Positions 19,185 through 28,688 of a stretch of 64,000 bases of DNA are shown piece after piece; positions within the stretch are counted from its first letter, which is position 1, and each line of letters begins with the position of its first letter. The position numbers and the translations under genes are program-made. Below the pieces are notes generated by a model, which saw only the letters and a list, made by a program, of their open reading frames with translations, had not been told where the DNA came from and did not search any database. The DNA lies in assembly GCA_947852905.1 (NCBI GenBank), contig CANTVF010000004.1, positions 186,001 to 250,000 of the forward strand. The letters are read 5' to 3'. This DNA comes from an uncultured Tidjanibacter sp. (GTDB taxonomy: Bacteria; Bacteroidota; Bacteroidia; Bacteroidales; Rikenellaceae).

Positions 19185-19354
19185 TATATATATTTCTTTC
19201 TGTTCCTACAATACCGATATCCGGCAAACCGCCCGGACACCCTACATGAATAAAGTGGGTATGCAATTATTCTGCCTTAGTTTCGTCCGCGAAACGTAAA
19301 TAATATGTAACCCGCTAAATACGGCCGCCGGAACGCATTTAAGATTTTTATAAC

Positions 19355-19362
19355 TACCTTTG
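19355..19362 (+). promoter_or_regulatory. Candidate -7 box for rnr
   Basis: TACCTTTG matches TAnnTTTG about 117 bases before the rnr start. A -33 element is not obvious. Confidence 0.4.
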
Positions 19363-19478
19363 GAAGGATTATTGCCGTAAATCCGATCCGAACGCTCGGA
19401 AACTACGGCGTTATCCGGACATAACGCGACGCCGCTTCACGGCCTTACGCTCCGTCCGACACATTAAAGATAAAAAAT

Positions 19479-21740
19479 ATGTCCAAGAAAGAGACGAAAA
19501 AAGATTCCCGGCCGAAACAGAACAAACGCGCAGCAGACCGCAGCGCGGTAATAATGGAACTGTTCAGGTCTTTTCCCGGCAAAAAATATACGCTCAAGAA
19601 CCTCGCTTCGGCAAGCGGCGGCAACGATAAGGAGGGACGCTACCGCACCAAGGAGATAGTGGAAGCCATGAAACGCGAAGGCGTTATCGAAGAGATCGCG
19701 CCGGGCAAGTTCCGCCTGAGCACGGCGCAGATGCCCGCTTACGAAGGTGTCGTAGACCTCACGCCTACGGGCGCCGCATACGTCAAGGTCGAAGGGTTCG
19801 ACAAGGACGTATTCGTAGACGGCCGCAACACGGCGCACGCCCTTCAGGACGACGTGGTCAAACTCGTCATAATCCGCAAAAAACGCAACGGCGATCCCGA
19901 AGGTGAGATAACGCAGATCATAAAACGCGGCGACAGACAGTATGTCGGCACGGTCGAGCTGACGCGCAGCCACGCATTCGTCAGACCGTCGTCGCGCAAG
20001 ATGCCTTACGACATATTCATCCGCACGCTCGTTCCCGGACTGCATGACGGCGACAAAGTGGTCGTCCGCATAACGGAATGGCCTGCCGAGACCAAATCGC
20101 CCGTAGGCGAAATCATCGACAACCTCGGTGCGGCCGGCGACAACGATACCGAAATGCACGCCATACTCGCGGAGTTCAACCTGCCGTACAAATATCCCGA
20201 AGAGGTGGAACAGGCCGCCGACGCCATACCGTGCGAAATACCCGCTGCCGAATACAAGAAAAGACGCGACTTCCGCGGCGTCACCACATTCACCATAGAC
20301 CCCGCCGACGCCAAGGATTTCGACGATGCGCTATCCATACGCCGTATCGGTGAAGACCGCTGGGAGATCGGTGTCCACATAGCCGACGTCACATACTATG
20401 TGGACGAAAACGGCATCATCGAAGCCGAAGGCCGCGAACGTGCCACGTCGGTATATCTCGTAGACCGTACCATTCCGATGCTCCCTGAAAAGCTGTCCAA
20501 TTTTCTATGTTCGCTCCGTCCGGGCGAAGAGAAGCTGTGTTTCTCGGCCGTATTCGAAATGGATTCCGACCTTAACATCCACTCGCAGTGGATCGGCCGC
20601 ACGGTGATACTGTCCGACCGTCGTTTCACATACGAAGAGGCGCAAAAGACGATAGAGACCGGTGAAGGCGAATACAGCGAAGAGTTGCTCACGCTCAACA
20701 CACTCGCCCAGAAGATGCGCAAGGAACGTTTTCGCAACGGAGCCGTCGCATTCGACCGCGAAGAGGCCAAATTCACGCTCGACGAGAAAGGGAAACCGAC
20801 CGGGGTATACTTCAAGGTACAGAAAGAGGCCAACCAACTGATCGAAGAGTTCATGCTGCTGGCAAACCGGACGGTAGCCGAATTCGTAGGCAAGAAACGG
20901 GGTGCGGGCGCAAACGCCGAACGCACGTTCGTATATCGAGTGCACGACAAACCGGACCCCGACAAACTGGCCAAATTCAGCAACTTCATCCTCAAGTTCG
21001 GTTACTATTTCAAGCCGGACGCCAAAGGCCGCGAAATATCGCGCGAAATCAACAAGCTGATGAAAGAGATCAAGGGCAAGAGCGAAGAGAACGTCATTTC
21101 GACACTTGCCATACGATCTATGGCCAAGGCGTACTATTCTACCGAAAACATCGGTCACTACGGGCTTGCGTTCCGTTACTATACCCATTTCACATCGCCG
21201 ATACGCCGTTATCCCGACATGATGGTACACCGTCTGCTGGCACGTTATCTGGCAGGCGAAGGATCGGCCGACGCAGAATTTTACGACCGTCAGTGCGAAC
21301 ACTCATCCGAAATGGAGGTGATAGCCGCCGACGCCGAAAGAGCCTCGGTAAAATACAAAATGGCCGAATTCATGCTCGACAGGATAGGACAGGAGTTCGA
21401 CGGCGCCATATCCGGAGTCAGCGAATGGGGCATATACGTCGAGTTGGACGACACTCACATCGAAGGCATGGTCTCCACGCGCGACCTGACCGACGACGTC
21501 TATTCGTTCAGCGAAGAAGAATACGCCCTGCGCGGACACCGCACCGGACGTACACTGACGCTCGGCGACAAGGTGCGCATAAAGGTCAAGAACGCCGATC
21601 TCGCACGCAAACAGATAGATTTCGAATTGGTCGGCACCATAGATTTCAAGACGGGGACACTCAAAGAATATCCGTCCATGACTGCCGCTGCAAAGGATTC
21701 CGCAATCAAGGATTCTCATCGGAAGCACCGCAGGAAATAG
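19479..21740 (+). CDS. rnr: Ribonuclease R
   Basis: A 753-residue 3'-to-5' exoribonuclease that degrades structured RNA. Domains in order: a lysine-rich N-terminal helix-turn-helix region, cold-shock-like domains (about 85-235), the RNB catalytic domain with the metal-binding TIDPADAKDFDDALSI near residue 270 and the later YYTHFTSPIRRYPDMMVHR motif, and a C-terminal S1 domain (EFDGAISGVSEWGIYVELDDTHIEGMV split across strands). Full length for the family, with a basic tail. It has its own promoter and ends just before repeat copy A, whose hairpin may end the transcript. Confidence 0.95.
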   Translation: MSKKETKKDSRPKQNKRAADRSAVIMELFRSFPGKKYTLKNLASASGGNDKEGRYRTKEIVEAMKREGVIEEIAPGKFRLSTAQMPAYEGVVDLTPTGAAYVKVEGFDKDVFVDGRNTAHALQDDVVKLVIIRKKRNGDPEGEITQIIKRGDRQYVGTVELTRSHAFVRPSSRKMPYDIFIRTLVPGLHDGDKVVVRITEWPAETKSPVGEIIDNLGAAGDNDTEMHAILAEFNLPYKYPEEVEQAADAIPCEIPAAEYKKRRDFRGVTTFTIDPADAKDFDDALSIRRIGEDRWEIGVHIADVTYYVDENGIIEAEGRERATSVYLVDRTIPMLPEKLSNFLCSLRPGEEKLCFSAVFEMDSDLNIHSQWIGRTVILSDRRFTYEEAQKTIETGEGEYSEELLTLNTLAQKMRKERFRNGAVAFDREEAKFTLDEKGKPTGVYFKVQKEANQLIEEFMLLANRTVAEFVGKKRGAGANAERTFVYRVHDKPDPDKLAKFSNFILKFGYYFKPDAKGREISREINKLMKEIKGKSEENVISTLAIRSMAKAYYSTENIGHYGLAFRYYTHFTSPIRRYPDMMVHRLLARYLAGEGSADAEFYDRQCEHSSEMEVIAADAERASVKYKMAEFMLDRIGQEFDGAISGVSEWGIYVELDDTHIEGMVSTRDLTDDVYSFSEEEYALRGHRTGRTLTLGDKVRIKVKNADLARKQIDFELVGTIDFKTGTLKEYPSMTAAAKDSAIKDSHRKHRRK

Positions 21741-22492
21741 GATATGTATACAGCCATTGCATCGTAAAGGGGTTGCGTCAAAACGCTGAGTTTTAACGCA
21801 ACCCCTTTAAAGTGTATGAGAACGGGTAATATGCAAGAGTGTGTGGGCGAGTGTGTGGGCGACAGGAGTTTACTGGAGGTAAATGACTTAGCCCGAAACA
21901 CGATATAAACGATGCAGATTGCCCGGCATGATACACAGTCTTCGTCGTATATGCCATACGCGACACAGCAGGAAACGTGCAATTCCCAGTCGCTGCATAT
22001 ACACGCAACACGGACGACAACGCACGGCCCCTTTGCAGAATACCGCTGTTTATGCAGGCTCAACCGGAATTTACACCAAACCTGTCGTACCGCCGATATC
22101 CACCCGCCATACGCATCAAAAATCCGAATGCATCTCACGCAATCGCACCGGATACCGACACACAGATGTGTGATCGGACGGCGCACCCACACGCACATGC
22201 CCCTATCGCCAGGAAGACAAACCCGCTGCATAAAACATATGCCTCACGCAAAACTCCGCGGTCGGCAATACGCAAGTCGTTGTACACTAAAGCCGTCTCC
22301 CGATACCGGCAAAGATGAAAACGGGTTGCAAAGACAATCCGACTGCAACAAATACAAAACGCTCTTGCCCCCGACCGCTCCCCGCTACCGCATACACACC
22401 CAAACAAAATCCCGTAAACACCCCTCCATACAGTATTCTAATATTACCTGCCGGAGCCCGTCTCTCCTATGTACCGATTGCCAATCGGCCAT
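21741..22492. other. Gene-poor convergent region carrying repeat copy A
   Basis: About 750 bases between rnr and the end of the phosphate operon. The first 200 bases hold the structured repeat (21766-21940). From about 21940 to 22490 I see no protein-like frame, promoter or repeat. Confidence 0.5.
21766..21940. repeat. Structured intergenic repeat, copy A
   Basis: It starts with a perfect 13-bp hairpin stem (AAAGGGGTTGCGT / ACGCAACCCCTTT, 21766-21808), then a 12-base tandem duplication (GTGTGTGGGCGA twice), a nested hairpin (GGGC, internal loop, GTTTAC, loop TGGAG, GTAAAT, internal loop, GCCC; about 21857-21894), and a conserved tail CACGATATAAACG ... CAGATTGCCCG. The same order of elements recurs at 63131-63300. 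The first hairpin lies 26 bases after the rnr stop codon and could serve as its terminator although it lacks a T-run. Confidence 0.75.
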
Positions 22493-22521
22493 AAAAAAGG
22501 AGGCCGGACGACCCGACCTCC
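22493..22521 (-). terminator. Intrinsic terminator of the phosphate operon
   Basis: Minus-strand GGAGGTCGG pairs with CCGGCCTCC (one wobble) and is followed by TTTTTT, about 20 bases after the phoR-like stop codon. Confidence 0.85.
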
Positions 22522-22540
22522 CTAATTTTCCAACAACTAT

Positions 22541-24268
22541 CTATTTATACACCGGGAGACTGAAAAGAAACTCCAGACCTCCGCCGCTGCGGTTTTTGGC
22601 CGTTATGGTACCGCCGTGCAACGACACGATATTCTTCACAATGGAAAGCCCCAGACCGGAACCTCCCGCATCTCGCGTCCTTCCCTCGTCGGTACGGTAA
22701 AATCTCTCGAAGATACGGTTCAGATGGGAATCGTCACCAACGCCCCGACCGGTGTCGGCAAATGATATGTATGCGAATCCGTTACGTTCTGCGGCCTCGC
22801 TTATTATGATCCGAACGCCCTCACCTGCATGATGAATGACGTTATCCGTCAGATTGCGGAAAACGGAATATATCAGACTGTCGTTACCTTTCACCACCAG
22901 ATCGGCCGGTAGTTCCGACTCCACCGTAATATTCTGTCCGGCGAGTTCAGGAGCGAGTTCCGCTTTGACACGCTCCACGATATCGCCGAGACGCACTTCT
23001 CCCTGACGGAACTTCTCCGGCGTCTCCTCTATCTTCGTCAACATACTCATATCCCGGATCAGTTCCGACAGAGCTATCGTTTGATTGTATGCTTTGCGTA
23101 TGAATTCGCGCTCTTTGTCCAGTGGCAACTGCAAATCGAGCACGGTCTCCAGATACCCGCGAATACTCGTCACTGGCGTCCGCAATTCGTGGGCTATGTT
23201 TCCCGTCATCTCCTGTTTCAGTTTGCGCGTACGCTCCTGACGGGTTATGTCGTTGAACACGGTCTCCACACTGCCGTCGTCAAATACGTTTACGCGCAGC
23301 AGGAACTCGCGTCCCATGCGAACAACGCGTGTCTCGAAATACACCTCGTCGCCGCGTTCCTTCAGAAAATTCCTCACCGGCTCGAATACGTCAAGCGAAA
23401 GCAAAGCCGGATTACCGCTTATCATGGCATCGCTTATGGTATTCATATACTGGATGAACAACCCGTTATAAAACGCGACGGTTCCGTCAGGATTAAAGAA
23501 ACACACTCCCTCGGCAGAGCTCTGCACATGTTGCAACAACTTCTCGCGTTCACGTGAAAGAGTCTCTTCATCATCCTGCAAATGTTTGTACCCGCGGGCT
23601 ATCTTCTCGCCTATCTCACCGAGTTCGTCATGCGGGAAATGCGGCATCTCGACCGCCGTACCGCCGGAAGATACCGCAGATGCGAAATCGTTGAGCCTTT
23701 TCACCGAACGGCCGAAACGGCTGCCCACATAGTTTATCAGCAGCAACCCCACCACCAACAACGCGAGTACGAAATAGAGAAACGCATTGTCGGGTTGCAG
23801 AAAATGCTTCACCTTGACGTCGTAAGGCAACGCCACACGCACATATTCGTCACCGTAATATTTTGCGTAATATATATACGGAATATTGTTGGAGGCCGAC
23901 GTGCGTATATCGTATCCGTCGCCGCCGGCACGCGCCTTGAGAACTTCGGGACGGCCGGAATGGTCGCCCAGCGAAGCGGGTTCAGGAAAAAGATTGTCGA
24001 ACCTCACACCGCCGTCGGCACTTATCACCGTAAGCCTCAACTCCGACGGCAATATCGCGAGCAGATCGTCGAAACCGTCCTTCCCCGCGATATCGTTATG
24101 CTTAACGTACTGATATATGAGATCGGAATAGGATTCGAGACGCTCTTCGAGCGCTTCCGTCCTGTACCTGCGTGCCTCGCTCTGCTGGAACATTATTATT
24201 CCCGCGGTGAACAAAACGAATATTAAAAGGAAGCTGAGCGTCAGTTTCCGCTGGTAAGTCAATTTCAT
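22541..24268 (-). CDS. phoR: PhoR-type sensor histidine kinase
   Basis: A 575-residue membrane kinase: TM helix at residues 8-28, periplasmic domain with a YVKHNDIAGKDGF region, second TM (FLYFVLALLVVGLLLINYVGS), HAMP-like linker, PAS domain (FFNPDGTVAFYNGLFIQYM), HisKA with the phospho-accepting His in NIAHELRTPVTSIRG, and the ATPase with N box RNLTDNVIHHA, DTGRGV and GGSGLGLSIV. It overlaps the response regulator by four bases (ATGA) and is the last gene of the pst/pho operon, so a role in phosphate sensing with PhoU and PstB is strongly suggested by position. Confidence 0.9.
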   Translation of the reverse strand: MKLTYQRKLTLSFLLIFVLFTAGIIMFQQSEARRYRTEALEERLESYSDLIYQYVKHNDIAGKDGFDDLLAILPSELRLTVISADGGVRFDNLFPEPASLGDHSGRPEVLKARAGGDGYDIRTSASNNIPYIYYAKYYGDEYVRVALPYDVKVKHFLQPDNAFLYFVLALLVVGLLLINYVGSRFGRSVKRLNDFASAVSSGGTAVEMPHFPHDELGEIGEKIARGYKHLQDDEETLSREREKLLQHVQSSAEGVCFFNPDGTVAFYNGLFIQYMNTISDAMISGNPALLSLDVFEPVRNFLKERGDEVYFETRVVRMGREFLLRVNVFDDGSVETVFNDITRQERTRKLKQEMTGNIAHELRTPVTSIRGYLETVLDLQLPLDKEREFIRKAYNQTIALSELIRDMSMLTKIEETPEKFRQGEVRLGDIVERVKAELAPELAGQNITVESELPADLVVKGNDSLIYSVFRNLTDNVIHHAGEGVRIIISEAAERNGFAYISFADTGRGVGDDSHLNRIFERFYRTDEGRTRDAGGSGLGLSIVKNIVSLHGGTITAKNRSGGGLEFLFSLPVYK

Positions 24269-24957
24269 TCCTCTGTCCTGTTAAACCTGTATCCGTATCC
24301 GGGACGGCTCGATATGAGCGTTCCCCTGTCGCCCAGTTTTTTGCGCAGACGCGTTATATGCACGTCTACAGTCCTTTCCGTCACGAAAGGCGACTCTGTC
24401 CATATGCGGTCTATCAGTTCCTCGCGGCTGAATACCCGTGCCGGATTCGATGCCAACGTCGCGAGCAGCTCGAATTCCGTTCTCGTAAGCGGGATTCCGA
24501 CACCGCCTATCGACAACTCTTTCGTATCGCAATCGATCACCACGTCTCCGAACACCATGCGTCCCGTTCCGCCATGTCCGCCATCATCGCCGTGCGTGGC
24601 GCGTTTCAATACGGCACGCACTCTCGCCGTAACCTCCTTGATGGAAAACGGCTTGGATATGTAATCGTCGCCGCCGACCGAAAATCCGGTCAGCATATCG
24701 TTCTCCGTATCTTTTGCCGTAAGGAAAACTATAGGCACCGAATTGCCCTCCTTGCGTAGTTTCTCGGCAAGTTTGTATCCAGACATTCCCCCCATCATGA
24801 CATCGAGCAAAATGAGCGAATGATCGGCCGACAATTTGTTCAAAGCCTCCTCGGCAGAATAAGCCGTATCCACCTCATAACCTTCGTTTTCGAGATTGAA
24901 TTGCAGTATCTCGCATATGTCCCTTTCGTCGTCTACGACCAATATCCGTCCGTTCAT
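24265..24957 (-). CDS. phoB: PhoB-type response regulator (OmpR family)
   Basis: A 230-residue DNA-binding response regulator. The receiver domain has the acidic pair in VVDDERD, the phospho-acceptor Asp in LILLDVMMGG and the lysine in VFLTAKD. The C-terminal winged helix follows (TRTEFELLATLASNPARVFSREELIDRIW and RTVDVHITRLRKKLGD). It sits between phoU and the kinase in the phosphate operon and is the obvious candidate to bind the direct repeat upstream of the porin gene. Confidence 0.9.
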   Translation of the reverse strand: MNGRILVVDDERDICEILQFNLENEGYEVDTAYSAEEALNKLSADHSLILLDVMMGGMSGYKLAEKLRKEGNSVPIVFLTAKDTENDMLTGFSVGGDDYISKPFSIKEVTARVRAVLKRATHGDDGGHGGTGRMVFGDVVIDCDTKELSIGGVGIPLTRTEFELLATLASNPARVFSREELIDRIWTESPFVTERTVDVHITRLRKKLGDRGTLISSRPGYGYRFNRTEE

Positions 24958-24996
24958 AATCGGAATACAGTTAAGTCACTACCTGCAAAGGTAAAA

Positions 24997-25668
24997 TTAT
25001 TCTTTGTTCTTGTTATGCTTCAAAATCTTGGCGTCTATGTAGAACACGATCTCCTCGACTATGTTGCTGCAATGATCGCCCATGCGCTCCAACTTGCGCA
25101 TCACGAGCAAGGTATGCATCATGGCTTTGGCCATCGAAGGATCCTTGGCCGCATATCCGGCCAAAATATCTATCGAAGCATGATAAATGTCGTCCACGAG
25201 AGCGTCCTTGCCGAGTATCTTTCCGGACAACTTGGTATTTTCCGATTCGAGAGCCACATAACTGTCCGACAGCATCGAAAGCACCGTGTCGAACATGACC
25301 TCGATCTGCAACTCCTTCTTGATCTCTGCTGGTACTTCATCCGCACCGCCTTCTATCACGTGACGAGCTATGCCGTCGGCGAAATCTGCTATGCGTTCGA
25401 GCGTACCGCTGATCTTTATAAGCGAAAGCATAAGCCTCAAATCCACTGCCACGGGACTGTAAAGGGCTATGTAATTTTCGCAATCGCTGTCTATCTTCAG
25501 TTCAAAAGTGTTGACGCGCTTCTCCCGGCTCACCACCTCGCGAGCGAGTTCCGCATCCGACGACAGATACGCCTGTTTTACCTTCTCTATCTGCGACAGC
25601 ACGAGCTGCCACATCTGGCTGACTTCGTCCTTTATGACGGTCATCTCCTTTTCCGTATGTTTCATCAT
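24997..25668 (-). CDS. phoU: Phosphate signalling and transport regulator PhoU
   Basis: A 223-residue all-helical protein made of two PhoU three-helix repeats: the first around VSQMWQLVLSQIEKVKQAYL to LKISGTLERIADFADGIAR, the second around VMFDTVLSMLSDSYVAL to MRKLERMGDHCSNIVEEIVFY. The paired ERIAD / ERMGDH motifs are the metal-binding signatures of the family. It restrains the Pst transporter and the PhoR kinase when phosphate is plentiful. It lies between pstB and phoB. Confidence 0.95.
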   Translation of the reverse strand: MMKHTEKEMTVIKDEVSQMWQLVLSQIEKVKQAYLSSDAELAREVVSREKRVNTFELKIDSDCENYIALYSPVAVDLRLMLSLIKISGTLERIADFADGIARHVIEGGADEVPAEIKKELQIEVMFDTVLSMLSDSYVALESENTKLSGKILGKDALVDDIYHASIDILAGYAAKDPSMAKAMMHTLLVMRKLERMGDHCSNIVEEIVFYIDAKILKHNKNKE

Positions 25669-25746
25669 ATTTTTTGCTTATGGTATATAGATATGCCGAC
25701 GGTTACACACCGTTCTGCCGCACGCTACGGCACGAAACGCAGACCA

Positions 25747-26493
25747 TTAACCGAAACGCCCGGTAATATAGTTTTGCGTCTGCACCTTGTCCGGGTTGAG
25801 GAACATCTTCTTGGTATCGTTATACTCCACGAGTTCCCCCAGCATGAAAAATCCGGTTTTGTCGCTAACGCGCGCCGCCTGCTGCATGTTATGCGTAACG
25901 ATCACTATCGTATAGTCCTTCTTAAGAGAATGGATGAGTTCCTCTACTTTGGAAGTCGAAATGGGATCGAGCGCCGACGCCGGCTCGTCCATAAGCAGTA
26001 TGGACGGCGACACGGCTAGAGCACGCGCTATGCAGAGCCTCTGCTGCTGTCCTCCGGAGAGTTCGAAAGCCGACTTCTTCAACTTGTCCTTCACCTCATC
26101 CCAAAGCGCCGCACCGCGAAGCGACTCCTCTACCCTCTGGGCTATAAAAGCGCGGTCCTTCACACCGTTGACCCTCAGCCCGTAGGCGACATTCTCGAAT
26201 ATGGACTTCGGAAAAGGATTGGGTTTCTGGAACACCATGCCCACCCTTTTACGCAGATCGTCCACTCTCAGCGATTTGGCATATATGTCTTCGCCGTCTA
26301 TGAGGCACTGCCCTTCCAGACGCGTTCCGGGTATCAGGTCGTTCATTCTGTTGAACAGGCGCAGGAAAGTCGATTTTCCGCAACCCGACGGACCTATGAA
26401 CGCCGTGACCGTATTGGTCTCCATGGTCATGTTTATATCCTTGAGCGCATGGAAGTCGCCGTAATAGAAATTGACGTTTTTAGCTTCGATCAT
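25747..26493 (-). CDS. pstB: Phosphate ABC transporter ATPase PstB
   Basis: A 248-residue ABC ATPase that powers phosphate import. Walker [13 protein letters not shown], a Q-loop in [18 protein letters not shown] (the PNPFP stretch is diagnostic of PstB), signature [15 protein letters not shown], Walker [14 protein letters not shown] and the switch histidine in [11 protein letters not shown] are all intact. It starts eight bases after pstA. Confidence 0.97.
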   Translation of the reverse strand: MIEAKNVNFYYGDFHALKDINMTMETNTVTAFIGPSGCGKSTFLRLFNRMNDLIPGTRLEGQCLIDGEDIYAKSLRVDDLRKRVGMVFQKPNPFPKSIFENVAYGLRVNGVKDRAFIAQRVEESLRGAALWDEVKDKLKKSAFELSGGQQQRLCIARALAVSPSILLMDEPASALDPISTSKVEELIHSLKKDYTIVIVTHNMQQAARVSDKTGFFMLGELVEYNDTKKMFLNPDKVQTQNYITGRFG

Positions 26494-26501
26494 ATCTGAA
26501 T

Positions 26502-27359
26502 CTAATTCGTTTTAACCTTCTTCCCGAAATGGCGGCGCAGGAACGACGCCAACAGGTTCATCAACAACACTATGATTATCAGCACGAGCGCCGTCCCGTA
26601 CGCTATGGGCCTCGTGGCTTCGAGATCGGTGCCGCTCGTGGCTATCACATACAGGTGATAGGGCAATGCCATGACCTGATCGTATATGCTCGTCGGCAGC
26701 TTGGGCAGGAAATAGGCGGCGACGGTGAAAAGTATCGGCGCCGTCTCCCCGGAAACACGGCCTATGGAGAGGATCAGTCCCGTCGTGATGTTAGGGAACG
26801 CCATTGGCAATATGACGCGTCGTATAGTCTGCAACTTGGTAGCGCCCAAAGCGAGACTGCCGGTACGGAACGAATCCGGAATGGCCTTGAGCGCCTCCTC
26901 GGTAGTCCTTATCACCAGCGGGAGCACCAACAGTCCCAGCGTGAACGATCCGGCTATTATGGAGTCGCCGAAGCCGAGCGCATTGACGAACAGCGCCATG
27001 CCGAAAAGACCGAATATTATCGAAGGTATGCTGCCGAGATTGTTGGTCATGATGCGAATGAAACGCACCAGCTTGCCGTTGCCTGCATACTCGGTAGTGT
27101 ATATGGCCGACATGACGCCCAACGGGAACGCCACTACCATGCTTCCGACAATCAGACAGAATGTACCCACTATGGCAGGAAATATGCCGCCTCCCGTCAT
27201 GCCGTCCGTAGGAGCCGTCGTCAGGAATTTCCAGTTTATAACCCCAGCGCCATGGTATATTATGAAACCCAGTATCCAGAAAAGTATGGCGACGACTACC
27301 AGACCGAGAATGCGGAATACCCAGAACGCTATGTTCTGACTGGTCTTTTTACTCATCAT
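26502..27359 (-). CDS. pstA: Phosphate ABC transporter permease PstA
   Basis: A 285-residue inner-membrane permease with about six TM helices. It shows the PstA beginning ([34 protein letters not shown]) and the coupling-helix EAA motif in [32 protein letters not shown]. It overlaps pstC by four bases (ATGA), indicating translational coupling. Length is normal, unlike its partner PstC. Confidence 0.95.
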   Translation of the reverse strand: MMSKKTSQNIAFWVFRILGLVVVAILFWILGFIIYHGAGVINWKFLTTAPTDGMTGGGIFPAIVGTFCLIVGSMVVAFPLGVMSAIYTTEYAGNGKLVRFIRIMTNNLGSIPSIIFGLFGMALFVNALGFGDSIIAGSFTLGLLVLPLVIRTTEEALKAIPDSFRTGSLALGATKLQTIRRVILPMAFPNITTGLILSIGRVSGETAPILFTVAAYFLPKLPTSIYDQVMALPYHLYVIATSGTDLEATRPIAYGTALVLIIIVLLMNLLASFLRRHFGKKVKTN

Positions 27360-28564
27360 AATCCTTTGTTAGATTGTCGTTTGGAAATGGCCTCGGCCGT
27401 AACGCTTATTATCATCGTTATGACGAAAAGTATACAGCCGAGCATGAACAACGCCTGATAATGCGCACCGCCCACGGGGGCCTCGCCGAGTTCCGCGGCA
27501 ATGGTCGCAGGAATGGTCCTTACAGGCTCGAACAGCGAATGCGGCATAACGGCAGCATTGCCCGTAACCATGAGTACGGCCATCGTTTCGCCTATGGCAC
27601 GGCCTATACCCAACACCACGGCTGCGGATATTCCTGACCCAGCGTAAGGAATGACGACACGGTAAATGGTCTGCCAATGCGTGGCACCCAACGCAAGACT
27701 GGCCTCGCGCATGGCACGCGGCGTATTGCGCATGGCATCTTCGGCAACGGTTATTATGGTCGGCAGCGCCATTATGGCGAGTATCACGCTGCCGGCGAAC
27801 GCCGTTTCGCCGACAGGCAGAGAAAACGTCTTCTGTATCAGCGGAACGAGTACCACCAGACCGAAAAATCCGTACACCACCGACGGTATGCCGGCCAATA
27901 GTTCTATGGTAGGCTTGAGTATCTTCCGCATGCGTTCGCCCGCGAGCTCCGAAAGATATATGGCCACCCCCAATCCCAACGGCAACGCTATCAGAATAGC
28001 GAACAAGCTGACCCACAACGTGCCCATTATCAGCGGCAATACCCCGAACTGAGGTGCCGGAGTGGCGGTAGGCAACCATTCGCGGCCGCCGAAGAAATCC
28101 GCCGGAGTGATTTTGTCGCTGCGCAGTATCTTGACGCCATCCATGCCCTCGGGAACATACTGCTCCGGAATGAACGCTATGATTCCCGGCGTAGAGGCTA
28201 TCACTTCGCCGAGCTTTTCCGGCAACAGTTCATAATCCTCGCCCAGTTCCTCATCGGAGTATACGTCGAAAATCTGTTCAAAACGATACGGAACGATCTC
28301 CTCGTTCGGTCCTCCGAGCTCCGACCAGTCGGTAATCTCCCAGTCGAACACTTCTTTTATATCCTTCGGACCGAGATGTCTCACAGGATTGTCGCCGTTG
28401 ACACACAGCAGATAGCCGCGCTCGACGGCGGGACTTTTGAAAAGGCCGAACCCCTCGCGGAACAGGAACACCACGATCAGCAATATGGTTATCGTCGTAA
28501 CGGCACCGCTGACGGTGAGTATCCCCTCCATGAGGCGTTCGAGTATTCTCCTTAATTTTTTCAT
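27356..28564 (-). CDS. pstC: Phosphate ABC transporter permease PstC with a PstS-like periplasmic insertion
   Basis: A 402-residue permease, clearly longer than the roughly 300-320 residues of typical PstC. TM1 (about 16-36) is followed by a soluble segment of about 115 residues (44-160) before the standard PstC core resumes at PQFGVLPLIMGTLWVSLFA; the EAA motif REASLALGATHWQTIYRVVIP is intact. The insertion contains IKEVFDWEITDWSELGG and later EEIVPY and PGIIAFIPEQYV, which align with LEGIFTGKITNWKEVGG, MKIVPY and GGIGYIGLAYL of the PstS encoded next door. So the extra segment looks like a copy of the PstS ligand-binding lobe facing the periplasm. Whether it binds phosphate is unknown. Confidence 0.92.
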   Translation of the reverse strand: MKKLRRILERLMEGILTVSGAVTTITILLIVVFLFREGFGLFKSPAVERGYLLCVNGDNPVRHLGPKDIKEVFDWEITDWSELGGPNEEIVPYRFEQIFDVYSDEELGEDYELLPEKLGEVIASTPGIIAFIPEQYVPEGMDGVKILRSDKITPADFFGGREWLPTATPAPQFGVLPLIMGTLWVSLFAILIALPLGLGVAIYLSELAGERMRKILKPTIELLAGIPSVVYGFFGLVVLVPLIQKTFSLPVGETAFAGSVILAIMALPTIITVAEDAMRNTPRAMREASLALGATHWQTIYRVVIPYAGSGISAAVVLGIGRAIGETMAVLMVTGNAAVMPHSLFEPVRTIPATIAAELGEAPVGGAHYQALFMLGCILFVITMIISVTAEAISKRQSNKGL

Positions 28565-28688
28565 GCGTATATCAAGGTTATCGCCGTCCGGGTATGCGAC
28601 CGGTCATCAGCACCCCGTACCGACAGTCATAAACCGCTGTCAAAACGGCCGACGGACTGTCCGACCGCCGCGGCTTACAACCATACAC

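Noticed and set aside
21851..21862. GTGTGTGGGCGA in tandem as a possible CRISPR or VNTR unit
   Set aside because: There are only two copies, without spacers, and they lie within the structured repeat; copy B lacks the duplication.
21793..22020. Minus-strand open frame across repeat copy A as a small protein gene
   Set aside because: The homologous frame in copy B is broken by stop codons, whereas the hairpins are conserved, so the conservation is better explained by structure.
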